Assembly (NCBI GenBank): GCA_051294375.1
Contig: CM119269.1
Coordinates: 12,494,790-12,558,789 of the forward strand
Origin: Paraspadella gotoi
Taxonomy: Eukaryota > Chaetognatha
Length of the DNA stretch: 64,000 nucleotides
Direction: 5' to 3'
The notes under the pieces are model-generated. The model saw only the letters and a list, made by a program, of their open reading frames with translations, was not told the origin of the DNA and made no database searches. The position numbers and the translations under genes are program-made. Each line of letters opens with the position of its first letter. Position 1 is the stretch's first letter. Below are positions 21,335-32,849 of the stretch, piece by piece.

Positions 21335-22037
21335 TCGTATGTAACTTTTAAGCCTTAATATTCACACCGCCTCACATCCACCATGGTTCAGCCAATCCAT
21401 CCACTGTCCTCACGGTTCCCTAGACACCCCGAAAAAGAAAATAGAAATAACCCATTTCTGAAACACAAAAAAATGAAAAAATATAATGTTTTTACTACAT
21501 CGTAGTGAAGTCGAAAAATTCTGATCCAAGCAAATTTTTTTTTAATTGAATTTTAAAGTTATGTTATAATTTTTCATACAAAATAATGAAAAACTAATCA
21601 ACGACTTCCCTCTGCGTTGGCAAAGTGAGACCGTCCTAGGGTAACCGTGCAGTGACAGGAAAAGGCATAATTTTACGTTATTGTTTATTCAATTGAAATT
21701 ATTTTTTACAGTTGCAGTTAATATATCTTTTTACCGCTTAGTTTGCTTTCCTTCTTTTTTCTAATGTCTTAATTTTAATCTTTTTATTTCATTTCTTTCC
21801 TTCGTCGTTTGTCGTTTCTTTTTCCTTCTCATTATTCCCTTTTTTAAAGTTTTTCTCATCATTTTAACTTTATATATTTCTCTAATTTTCCCTTCCTCCT
21901 TCTTTTTCCTCTTCTTCATCTTCTCCTCCTCCCCTTTACTTCCTCGTTTCTTCTGCTCCTCCTCCCTTTTACTCCCTTCTTCTCCTCTTCCGCTTTACTT
22001 CCTCTTTCATCTTCCCCTTCCCTTTGCTTTCCTTTCA

Positions 22038-23300
22038 ATCTCTCTTATTTCCTCGTTCCTCCGGTCGCCTCCATATTTGAACTTTTCCTCTTTCATCGTC
22101 TCCACTTCTAAATCTCCTTTGCTCCAAGTTCTGAACGGATATCGAGTGCAGATTCGCAGTTCCTCTCGCATAATCTTTTCACGTCCTGGATACAAAAAAT
22201 ATTGATGCATAATAAAATTAAATTTCGGGTTGTTTTTTTTGTCACAGATACGGTAAAAAACATATGAAATGGTAACAATTATGTACTCGCTCATTCGTCG
22301 AATGAAATAGTTATCAAGGTTTGACTTTAGAAGGCTATTGCGTTAAGTCCGAATAGAAATATAAGATAAAACCAAGAAGTTAATCTTTACCAAGACTAGT
22401 TTATCAACTCTCAGAAATACTGACTTCCTTATCAATAAATTCAATTTGATAATATTCTTTAAATACAAGTTATCTTGTAGAAAGATGGCATAACCATAAC
22501 TTGTTTATTTAATAAATTAGTTGTCAAATTTCATACTAAATACGCGATAAAAAAATATTTGAAGCTATCAAACAAATACTAGTTTGGACAGACGTAGACG
22601 TGACCCGTCTCCGGACACGACGTTTCGCGATCGACTTGGCGTTGCTCATCCCAGAGTATCGCCTCCGCGGCGCAAGGATGACCCGATGCTTCCAAGGATC
22701 GCAAGGCTGATAGACGAGGCTGGATCGGGATCCGGTCCGTCTGGAAACGGAGGTGGGGGGTGGCGAGATGACTGTCGAGCTGCTTAGGAATCGATAAAAC
22801 TAGCAAATCGAAGAGGACCTGACGCCTGGGTTTAGGGCGGAATGGATTCGTGGGATCGAATGCGATGGAGGTAGTTGCGTCTGAAGGAATTCTTTGTGCG
22901 CAGCTTGAAGTTAAAAAGATGAAACGGTTGAGGGCGTTTGTTATCAAAAATATTTATTTAATTCATTCTTTCTCTTCTAACATTCATTACTTTCAAATTC
23001 ACGCATCTATCTCTAAAATTGATACAACCAAAAAATTTATCCAATATCAATTCATGAACGGGCTATCATATAGTGGGATAAGGCCTCCAACCTCTTTACA
23101 GTTAATAACGAGGCACGTCCCTGCAAGCCATATTTAATACTCCAGTTATTATTTGCATTCTCTTCATGGCATATAATCGTTCATTCTTTTTGCCATAATT
23201 CAGTTTTTTTTTCTAAGAAAAAATAGTTCACAAATCGCTCGCCTTTTTTGTCGCAGAGATCGATACATTTTTCTTTCATAACATCGCGGCAGGGATCGTC
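22038..23300 (-). pseudogene. inverted duplicate of SAXO exons 11-14
   Basis: Minus-strand copies of exon 14 (about 22040-22195), exon 13 (about 22590-22783), exon 12 (about 22826-22912) and exon 11 (about 23238-23300). Frames are damaged by indels: for example, one G is missing in the exon 12 GGGCGTCAG site and two bases are missing near the end of exon 14. The first ten exons are absent, so it cannot make SAXO. Confidence 0.75.
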
Positions 23301-23579
23301 CTCCCTTTATTCAAATAGAAGATAGATAAATTTATTGTCACATAGTTAACTAGAAAAAAATGGATCCATTAATCATTTGATTATTCTTAATTGTTATAAA
23401 ATCGTTAAATAACCTTTCCGTCAAACACTTAATGTTGTCACACAAAACCACAGAGGATCGTGTTCGGTGTTTGGGGCTTTTTTTCATCTGTGCCGTTTCG
23501 GCGCCTACTCTCTGGAGAATTGATTGATCTGTACTCGTCATTGTTCTGCTGGTGCGACAATAGCAGACGCCATCTCTCT

Positions 23580-24330
23580 AGGTTATCTTCCTCGCTTTCC
23601 TCCATCTCTCCTTGCTTCCTCCGCATCTCTTGCCTTCTTTCCTCCATATCTTTCTCGCTTTCCTCCCATATCTTTCTGCCCTTTCTCCATCTCTTCCTCC
23701 TTTCTCGCTGCCCATATATCTTTCTCGCCTTTCCTCCCATATCTTTCTCCTTTCCTCGCCATCTCTCCTCCTTTCCTCCATCATCTTCCCCTTTCCTCCA
23801 TCATACTTTCTCATTTCGCTCCCATCTCTTTCTCATTTCCTCCGATCTCTTTCTTCCTTTCCTCCGGGCATCTCTTTCTCTTTTTCTTCCATATTTTCCT
23901 ACCTTTCCTCCCATATCTTCCTCCTTTCCTCCCATACTCTTCCTTCCTTTCCTCCCTATTCTTCTCCTTTCCTCCCTAGTCTTCCTCCTTTCGCTCCGCC
24001 TATCTTTCTCCTTTCCTCCCATAGCTGCCCTCCTTTCTGCCATAGCTTGCCTCCTTTCGCTCCCATAATTCTTCCTGCCTTCCTCCCATATCTTCCTCCT
24101 TTCTTCCGCAATATCTTTCCTCCCTTTCCTCCGCATCTCTTCCATCTCTCCTCCCATATTTTCCTCCTTTCCTCCCATATCTTTCTCCTTTCCTTCCATA
24201 TCTTCCTTTTTTCGTCCCATCTCTTCCTCCTTTTTTTTAATCTCTTCCTCCTTTCTTCCTATCTCTTCCTCTTTTCTTCCCGTCTCTTCATCCTCTCCTC
24301 CCATCTCTTCCTCCGCCATCCCTTCCCTCT
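23580..24330 (-). repeat. GA-rich tandem repeat encoding a charged tail
   Basis: Minus-strand units of about 21 bases (GGGAGGAAAGGAGAAAGATAT type), reading as MGGKEKD-like heptads in the last exon of the XK-like gene. Toward 23580 the units are peppered with single extra G or C bases, which break the frame and look like poor consensus sequence. Confidence 0.85.
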
Positions 24331-27300
24331 CCCCCTCTTCTCCCCCCTCTCCTCCTCCTCCTTTAATCGTCCACGGATCCAAGACGACGAAGAAGAATAA
24401 AAAAGCGACGATGGTGAGAATCGAGTCGACGAAGCAGACGACACCGAAGAAGGTATGGACGCTGGCGAAGAGATCGAAGTCGGTGCGGACTTGGATTGTC
24501 TCGGACACGGGCGTCAAGTCCTTCAACTCGCCGATCTTGCGGAGCTCGATGCTGCCGTCATACTGGGAGGAAAGAATTAACCTTTGTAGACAAAACGGCT
24601 GATGACGATGTTTACATGGATGGGTACGATTTAATATAAAGTACCGTAATATAATAAAATTTTAGGAATTATACATTCAGTGTTTAGGATCTTCCCGATC
24701 GGTGATTTTTTTTCTGCTTCTTATGAGCACCTAACCTATTTAATCGATATTGACTTACATATTTTCTGAGAGCAGCGTCCCATATGGCGTTAGCCTCGTA
24801 GTAAACCCGATTCCCGCTCTTGAAGAAAGAGACTCGATGACCGGGTAAAACCTGACAACCTTGTGTCGCCGAAAAGTAGACGGCCACGCCCACGTAGAGA
24901 ATCAGAGTGGAGAAAGGGGCGAGGAATGTCCAGCATCGAACGAGAATAGTTCTGAGTTTTGTTTTCTGGGGTTTGATAATTAATGTTCAGTTGATTAATT
25001 CATGAATATTAGAGCGCAGTGAAAGTGAAAGTGAACAACATACCATCAGTGAACATTAATTTGTAAAAAAAATAATTTTATGTTTTTTAATTTTCGCAGT
25101 AGGCTATATTTATATATAGTACTATCCTTATAAAATCAAAAAATTTCCAAATAAGCTTTTCTTAATTTTGATTGCAGATTTGAATTCCTTGTCAAAAGTT
25201 GATAAAAGAAAATATGAATCATTTTTTAAAAAATTATTTCATTAAGTGGGTTAAAAATTAAAAAAATTATATTTAATATATAAAAAATTAATTTTCAGTT
25301 TAAATTTTTTTTTTTTTTAAATTTTTGACCCACTTAACGAAGGAATTTTTCAAAAAGAGTTATATTTCTTTTTATCAACTTTTTATGACGAATCCAAATC
25401 TGCAAAAAAATCTCAGAAAAAACTGTTTTGAAATTTTAAAATTTATTGGATTAGTACTAGTACAAATATGGCCTTCTGCGTAAATTGTAAATTGTTTTTT
25501 AAATTGTTTTATTACATAAATGTTCATTAGTATAATGTTGTTCGTTCCTCACTTTTAGAATTTTAATTAAAGTTAAATTTAGAAAGTTTACTACGCCTTA
25601 ATAAATATATGCTATCTTGCTATCATAAGGTTAATTGGGTTAATTTAATGTTTAGTTGTCGGTCACTTCATAAAATTCTTTTTAATATATTTTATTCGAG
25701 AATAGTATAGTTAAATTTGCTATACTTGCTGTACTTTACTAATTAATTAATACATATTCAATTAGTGTGGTTTGATTAATATTGGTTTGGTATTGCTTTC
25801 ATCTTCACTGAAGATTCTTCAGTCAATTAATGTTTAGTCAGGGTTTAATTAAAGTTTTAATTGTAGTAATTAAATCATTAATTTCACTTTCACCTGTCGC
25901 CCAACGACGGGAAAGATAACCTTGAGCAGCGAGAGCCACGCGGCGCCGGTCAAGGACTTGACGACGACGCTGCCCGACGACGACGCAGCAGTCAGACCTA
26001 AAAAGATGGCGACGAAAGCAGAAGAGAAAAACGTCCAGGCGACGAAGGGAACAAAGAAGACGTAAAAGAGACGCTTCTTCCACGGCGCGGAAAACGAGGC
26101 CAACGTCGTCTGGAATCGGTAGGCGTTGACGCGATGTACGATGACGAACGCTAGTTGGAAGACGGTGGTGCCGAGGAGAAACAGCGGCAGCACGACCGTA
26201 GCGCGGAGCAGCGAAACGTGATCGCCGCAGTCGACGATGTCGCATTCGGAGGAGGAAGGGATGCGGCTGCTGTAGTAGCGAGACCAACAGTTGTAAGGTC
26301 CGATCGCTTGCCAGTTCTCGCAGGTGTTGACCATTTGTTGAGCCTTATTTTTTTTACATTAGCTAATATTAGTGGGGAATCAAAAGAAAGTTTGATAAAA
26401 TTTTAAATTCACCGACTGGACTTTTCACTAAAAAAAAGTTTGAACAGCAAGCCATTCCCAAGATAGGCCTTAATTGCTTCTTTTAAGACTGGAACCGTAC
26501 GAAAATTTTTTTAAAATCAGACAATCAGACAAAAAATCGGTCTTTATTACGATAATTAATAAAATACTGGAATCCTAGAGAAATCATGTGTTATTTAAGA
26601 CTTGAAGTAATGCGAATTGGGGAATTAAAGCGAGGGATGGTTATCGGTTAGTTATGGGCAGGAGGGCCGGATTCCTGGTCGTTAAAAACGCAATTTCTCC
26701 CATTATTATTATTATAAATAAAGTATTAATTTTTGAAGAACCAACCGTTCCGTCCTCGTCTATTTCTTGGACGACACGATGCATCCAGCCTTTCCCTTCC
26801 TCCGTTGACGGAAACTCCAGCGGCACAAAGATTTTCTTTCTTCCCAACGAGATGCAGAGAATGAAGACTTGCAGCATCGTTTGCCCCATTCCCTCGAGCA
26901 GCACCTCGATCAAGCTGAGACTTCGAAGATTCTTCTCTTTTTTCCATCGACGATTTTTTGAAGTATTTTCTTCTTTTTCGTGTTCGATTAACTCACTGTC
27001 GGCCTCATCTATAATTTCCTTACCTTCATTCGAATCACAAGATTTTCCTTCTTTACTTTTAGCTTTGATTTCTTTACCATCGCTTTCATCCTTACCTTTC
27101 ACTTCCTCACTTTCCTTACCTCCCATTTTTATTTTCACATCTTCGACATTATTTTCACATTTACCATCCAGACTTCCGTCTGTGTCTTTTATTTCGATTT
27201 CCTTACCCTCATCTGTCACCACAGACTTGGTTTCCTTACTTTCGTCTTCATCTCCGATTACCTTACCCTGGCCTTCCTCCCCAACCGTCTCCCTTTCCCT

Positions 27301-27660
27301 TTTCCAATCCTCGTATTTCTCAGAAATATCATCCAGCATCAAAAATGGCGGCCCCATATTGACTAAGAAAGCGACGAATCCCAAGATCCTTTTCCTTTTA
27401 TCTCGGACGACCCTTCCGTACAAAGGTCCGTCCCGCCGCAGGATCCAAAATCCCAAGGCACAGGAGAGCGAGAGACTGAGCAGAATGAGCAAGAAGGTCA
27501 CCAACGCCCAGAACTTGTGACCGTTTCGAAAGTAGACGATGACGCCGATCCAATCCGATCCGACGTCAACCAAATAAGCGACGAGGCCGATGAGAGGAAC
27601 CACAACGGACGTCAAAAAGTTGATCCAAGATTTGTTTCGATTAGTTTGGAGCGGTTCCAT
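23801..27660 (-). CDS. XK-related-like multipass membrane protein with charged repeat tail
   Basis: Exons 27660-26746, 26343-25894, 24965-24759 and 24562 to about 23801 join in phase 0 throughout. Exon 1 has the XK-family pattern: a hydrophobic segment with DVGSDWIGVIVYFRNGHKFW, a second TM, a long K/E-rich loop, then EVLLEGMGQTMLQVFIL. Exon 2 adds a Cys-containing loop (CENW...YNCW...SECDIVDC) and two TMs, and exons 3 and 4 one TM each, giving about eight to nine TMs. XK-related proteins are plasma-membrane lipid scramblases; no caspase site was sought. The C-terminal tail is MGGKEKD-type repeats, probably continuing in the sequence now at 19650-19975. An acceptor lies 13 bases before the ATG. 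Family call moderate; exons 2-4 alone would not have been recognised. Confidence 0.6.
25025..25562. mobile_element. MITE family 2, independent copy in XK-like intron 2
   Basis: Same element as 19087-19620 (shared GAACAACATACCATCA start, CGCAGTAGGCTATATTTATA block, ACTTTTAGAA end), with internal differences showing an independent, older insertion. It lies wholly in the intron between 25893 and 24966. Confidence 0.75.
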
Positions 27661-27858
27661 CGGGACGGGCTTTCTGCGTGTGGGAAAATTGCAGATTTAT
27701 TTTTGAAAAACTTTTAACAGAATTATAATAATTAATATGGTCCAAGTATGTAATCGTCACAATTTTATTTTGTGTGGCGGAGTCGCTTTCGCCGCCACGA
27801 GGTTGACCCCAGTTAACTACTTTGTTAAATGGTCGCGAGAAAAGCAGGTAACTGACCA

Positions 27859-27860
<2 letters not shown>

Positions 27861-27895
<35 letters not shown>

Positions 27896-27940
27896 CTCCT
27901 GCGTCTCTTCAATCTCTCTCTCTCTCTCTCTCTCTCTCCC
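27861..27940. repeat. CT/GA microsatellite at a gene's 3' end
   Basis: Two CT runs (27861-27892 and about 27912-27938) separated by a short unique stretch. The second encodes the ERERER part of the ankyrin/8-Cys protein's tail on the minus strand, and the stop codon sits between the runs. Confidence 0.85.
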
Positions 27941-30900
27941 TCTACTCGCCTGATGGTCTTCTTCTTCCTGGCCCAAAAAAAACCAAAGGCCACGGCCGCG
28001 ACCATAATGCCCACGCTGGCCGCAACGAGCCAAACTTGCTCGGGCGAAAAGGCGCAGACCAGAAAGAGAAAGGTTTTCCTCCTGCGCGCCCCAACGCAGT
28101 CGACGGAGAGAAACTTGGATTTAGCGGCGTCGATTGTCAAAAGGACCCCGGGAAGGGGTTTTCCATCGACGGTGCAATTGTAGGTTGGCGTAGCGCCATG
28201 TGAAGAGGACGCCGGAAAGAGTTGGATGCGCTCGCCGGCGAATTTTCGCTTGTACTGAACGCAGTCGACGAACCCGCGGAGGCTCACTTCTTCCAATTCC
28301 TCGTCGAGGGCGCATTCCAATCGCGGCGTCCCCTGCGGAAAGAATCCCTTGACGCAGCAAGTGGTGAAGGCGTCGACGACGTCGCCGACCGTCACGTCGA
28401 GATGGAGGCACGCCAGATGAATTCCTTCGGGAGACTCGAAGTTGACACCGAGTTTGGGTTCACAACAACGCGACCGACTGCAATGGGCTGCAAAAAGAAC
28501 GGGAGTCACAGTCATGATTTGACTTCCACTTAAAAATCTGGAATCTAACCGCTTATTTTACATATTGAGACAGAAGAAATATTGTATAAATTATTACAAA
28601 TATTGAAATGGAATATTTGTGAATTTTTTATTTTGCCCTTAATAAAATCACCTCTTTTTCCCCTCACGATCGAGTCTCTTATTTCATTCGATCCGAATCT
28701 CTCTTCGAATTCCTTCGCCTTCCATCTCGACTCTTTGGCCTTTTTAACGCTGGCGCCAGCAGCGACCATCGCCTCGACGATGGCGCCATGCCCAAGACGG
28801 ACAGCCGCGCTTAGAGGTGTCTCCCCTCGCTCGTCCATCGCATCAAGTTCTGCTTCTGCAGCGATAAACTTTTCAACGATTTTAAATCGGTCCAGCTCAA
28901 CTGCGCGAGTAAGGCTGAGGCAAGCAAACTCGCCGCGCAACGCCACTCTCTCTAGATTGGCGTCAATGCGGCAAACGAGAATGGGCGCGCCGTCATTGAA
29001 ATGACCTTCAGCGCAGCAAGCGGCGTCAGGGTCGAGCGTTTCGTCGATAGTCAGACTCGTCGAGTTGACGTCCAGACATTCGGATCGAATTCCTTCTGTC
29101 GAGTTGAAATTTTCTCCGAGTCGCGGCGAGCAACAATGCGAAACAAGGCAGTTGTCTGAAAAAGAAAAAAAGTTTAAATTAATTTGATTATAACTTTATT
29201 AGTTGGTAATATACTGAAGAAAAGGCCTTGTGAGTGTTATTAAATCTTCAAACATACAGTAATATTTCTAAATATAATTTACCACTAAGTATTTATGTGG
29301 ATAAGGCGGTAAGTGGGCTGAAGATGACTATCCGTAACTTCTTTAACCCCTCCAGCAGCCATGGAACGGGTCCTGGGCTTGGAACCAGGCTTGAGGGTTT
29401 ATCACGCCCCCTCACGCTTCCCGCAAGGTAAGTACTGGGATTGAACCCGGTACCTTATGGTCATGAGCAGATGGCTTTACTCAATGAGCCACCGGGTCAC
29501 GACTGAAAGTTTTATGCTTATAGGCGGGGTGAACTTATGCAACGCCCGACTACATTTACTAATACTAATATTAGTAAATAAGGCTGGCAGAATTCTTTCA
29601 TGCCCTATCGCTTACCCTTAATTCCTCTCAACAACGCCGTCCGCATCTCCTCCTTCCCCAGCATCTCTTCAAACGCATCTTCCTCCAGCGTCGAGGCTCG
29701 AGCATTGGCGACTTTGGCGCCGCCACGCGTCAACAATTCAGCCATCTTGGTGGCGCCTGAATTTATCGCCAATCTAAGCGCCGTCTCGTTATCTGCGTTT
29801 TTGGCGTCGATGAGAACGGCCCCGGATTGGGACAAAAGTCCCCGGACGGCGTCGACGGCGCCGACCTTCGCCGCGGCATGAAGCGGCGTCCACCCGCGCT
29901 GGTCGACAGCATTGACCTCGGCGCCTCCGTCCAACAGCGTCGCCACGACTTGGGCCCGATCGAAGCTCGACGCCCAATGGAGACTCGTGGCGCCGGTTTT
30001 CGTCCGCGCGTCGACGTCGACGCCGGAATTAGCGAGGAGACGACGAACTGCGTCCGCGGCGCCGATGAGAGACGCCTGGTGGAGCGGCGTCCTTCCATAG
30101 CGATTGGCGGCGTTGACGTCGACTCCGTAGATGAGAAAAGCGTCAACGAGAATTTCTGAGCGAAAGAAGAGATGTGATTTAGTACCCGTTCCACTGCTGG
30201 CGTATAAAATATAGTCTTAATCACTCATACCCCCTTCCTGTGTTTATATAACAATAATAATGTCCAAAATACTTTTATACGTAAACTTTCAAAAAAATTT
30301 ATAACCAGGATTTGAGATTCATATTTAAATCCCAATTTTCAATCTAGACAATTTCGTTTTTTCCTCTCATCAAAACAATTTTCAACTTTCAACGCTTAAC
30401 TAATTTTTGCGAATTAATCCCAATTTTCAATTGACAATTCCCTTTTTATTCTCATCAACACGACACCTCGATTCTTCCACGCGGCGAGATGAAGACTCGT
30501 TTCTCCGTCGACGTCGACTTCGTTGGCGTCGAAACCAAAATCCGTCGTCAACCAACGAGCGACGTTGACGGCGCCCCACCAGGAGGCTTCGTGGAGCGGC
30601 GTCCATCCGGCGTCATCTTTGGCGCCGGGTTGGGCACCGCGTTGGAGGAGATAGTCGACGGCGTCGAGCCTGTCCCTAGATGCGGCGTGATGGAGACAAG
30701 TCTTGGCGGCGCCGTCTTTGACCGACACCAGCGCCGCCGCACCAAATATCGACGTCAAATTTCGAAGGTCGGAAACGTCACCGTTTGAGCAAATGGACTC
30801 CAGGTTGTTGTCGGACCAATCGAGATTCTGGGCCGTGATTTAAAAGAGCTGTGGTCATTGTGCATTGCACATTGCACAATGTGCATTGTGCAATGTGCAT

Positions 30901-31326
30901 CGAAGATCTTTTGTTGTTGTTTTTCTGCCATTGTTCGTAACTTTTTGCTACTGTTGAATGCGTAGTTTTTCACTGTTGTTCTCGATTATTGTTCTTTGTT
31001 GTCATTTATTGGTAATATCGTTATCACTTATCTCATGTTGTTATTGTGAATTGTTTTTGTTTACTGTTTCAGATTGCTCTAGTAGTCCAGTGTCCTATCT
31101 TGTAGTTCACAGTTTTTGTTTTGTTATTGTTATTATCGCTATCCACCAATGTTGTTTTACAGTTGTTTCCTGTTCTTGGAGTTAGACTTACCTGACTTCT
31201 TACGAAGGAAAAAGCGGGAAAAAAGTAGATGAAAACGACGATTCGCTTTAATTTAAAGAAAAAATTTGAAAGAAAAATTTTTTCAAACAAGTTTGAGCAA
31301 ACAATGTCGGATCTGCCCACGATCAT
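27892..31326 (-). CDS. ankyrin-repeat / 8-Cys-domain single-pass membrane protein
   Basis: Five exons: 31326-31192, 30827-30467, 30155-29616, 29155-28652 and 28487-27892. They join in phase to give 711 residues. Exon 1 supplies a hydrophobic segment after KLKR (IVVFIYFFPAFSF), a likely signal peptide or anchor. Exons 2-3 hold about seven ankyrin repeats (TPLHEAS, TSLHLAA, TPLHQAS, TSLHWAS, TPLHAAA...). Exon 4 starts with a Cys domain, then two more ankyrin-like repeats. Exon 5 repeats the Cys domain, then a TM (VWLVAASVGIMVAAVAFGFFW) with a basic cytosolic tail. The Cys domain reads C-x4-CC-x17-C-x16/19-CC-x13-C-x16-C in both copies, with LG.NF.S.EGI conserved. Exons 3 and 4 end in a shared FEE..G..E motif and are phase 1-1. 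Family not recognised. The first 14 codons lie in a repeat copied at 41.9 kb, so the start is less sure. Confidence 0.8.
29291..29565 (-). repeat. tRNA-derived SINE family 2, copy 3
   Basis: Minus-strand A box GGCTCATTGAG and perfect B box GGTTCAATCCC, followed by the same body as the copy at 5965-6345. It lies in intron 3 of the ankyrin/8-Cys gene. Confidence 0.8.
30846..30901. repeat. short palindromic repeat of TGCACATTG/CAATGTGCA units
   Basis: Alternating direct and inverse copies of TTGTGCATTGCACA-like units that can form a strong hairpin. It lies in intron 1 of the ankyrin/8-Cys gene, just upstream of the exon 2 acceptor. Confidence 0.75.
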
Positions 31327-31784
31327 TATCGGTAATTAATTAATTAATAATTAATAATAATTATATAATTAATAAATTAATTAGGCAAATAATTAATTAA
31401 TTTGATCCCAAATGTTTGTTTTTAGGTCTTTTCGTCACTAACCACGACAAAAGCAATGACGACGATGAGAATAATGCCGATAACGATTGACTTAATTGAT
31501 TGACTGATTATTTAATTACTGATTAATTAATTTACTAATTGATTAATTAACTGATTAATTATTTGATTAATTAATACATCTTGCATTTACATTTGATATA
31601 AAAAGAAAAAGAAGCATAATCAATTAGTGAAACAGGTTTTTTATTTTTTTCCATTTAAACTCATTTCCACTCGGACGATTCCGTCAAAACTTCATATCCA
31701 GCTCAATCACACTTCCCTACCCACACACAAAATTTCCTTCCAATCCATCCATCCAATCACGAGTAATTGGTGTTTTTTGCTAAG

Positions 31785-31832
31785 GTGGGACGGACGGACA
31801 GACGGACGGACGGACACACAGACGGACATCTT
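31785..31832. repeat. GACGGACG/ACAGACGG short tandem repeat
   Basis: Simple repeat of GGACGGACAGAC type; the inverted counterpart (TCCGTCCGTC) is at 41295-41350 in the other half of the large inverted repeat. Confidence 0.8.
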
Positions 31833-32466
31833 TCTTTTTTTGCATAATTTATCATAATTCGATGTTCTGACATGATATAAGTGAGTGCCCGACAAGATTG
31901 AGGGGGCGGACCGATGGACCGACAAAGTGAATTATAGAGTCGGGATCTGCTGATAAGCGACTAAAAAGAACGGTGATTCCAATGTTGCACCGCAGTGACT
32001 TTATTTATTATTTTATTTAACATGACATGACATGACTAAAAAACTAGTATTTTTGACATGCACTGCATCGAAATTCCGTCTTCTATTCCTTATAGTTTTA
32101 GGATTTTCTGAAAGCGGCGCAAGCAGTCCCTTAGATTTGAGGTTTTTCCGGTCTTAACAAATGAGCAACCAACTATAGGCGAATAATATGAATTTTTAAC
32201 GTAAGTGAGACAGACCGACGAACAGACATACTGACCGAACGAGAGACCGGCCAAAAAGTGAGTTGCTAAAAAAGAGTTGCTAAAAGAAGTTAGGATGAGT
32301 TATTTGTTTACGTTTTTACCATTTTATCCCAGATGGTGGAGAAGAAAGATTCTCGAGTTTTATTTCTTGTTTCTTTTTTAAATTGAATTAACTCAGTTGA
32401 CATCGAGAGAACTGACGAGTCTGAAGAAGCATTAATTAGGCTACAGTATACAGTATCGATCAGGTC

Positions 32467-32469
<3 letters not shown>

Positions 32470-32547
<78 letters not shown>
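32470..32547. repeat. (GA)n microsatellite
   Basis: About 39 uninterrupted GA units, the longest pure dinucleotide tract in the window. Further GA tracts are at 39955-39972, 40086-40113, 42317-42352 and 37715-37730. Confidence 0.95.
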
Positions 32548-32549
<2 letters not shown>

Positions 32550-32849
32550 TGTGCCCGCATCGGTTTCTTTAAAGTTGGAAGGCACTTCTAAAAATCGTCT
32601 GTCTGATTTAATTAAATACATCATACCCTACTCTAATACACAGTCGCCTAAAACTATTTCGCAAAAAAATGAGACTTTTGATGACATTTTATTGACTCTA
32701 TTTGAATTGACTGCGAAACAGTCCAGTTTTAGATTATCTTCAAATCGAGAATATTTTCAAAGTCATATCACTAATTCTTGTGAGGGCGAGAAGCATGACG
32801 CAACACAGCACGTTCGTTAGAATTGGCGTGGGGTTTGAAAAGCAATGCA

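Larger units (their letters stand above)
16924..23467. repeat. large inverted duplication (about 3 kb arms, about 0.5 kb centre)
   Basis: Sequence from about 16924 to 19975 returns as its reverse complement from about 20450 to 23467. The match is near identical over the whole arm, including SAXO exons 10 (end) to 14, the SAXO 3' flank, a 534-base MITE, and the end of a GA-rich coding tail. Differences are mostly 1-2 base indels, often in homopolymers. Both inner and outer breakpoints touch GA-rich tandem repeat tracts. This is either a genuine palindrome or a fold-back (template plus complement) assembly artefact. Confidence 0.9.

Noticed and set aside
23612-24400. Plus-strand 262-codon frame rich in Ser/Pro/Phe
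   Set aside because: It is the antisense reading of the GA-rich repeat; the purine strand carries the in-frame extension of the XK-like exon.
26654-27520. Plus-strand 288-codon frame
   Set aside because: Antisense of the XK-like exon 1; it is Ser-rich because the minus strand is Glu/Lys-rich.
28121-30159. Several 60-150 codon frames on both strands over the ankyrin gene
   Set aside because: GC-rich shadow frames of the ankyrin and Cys exons, without splice continuity.
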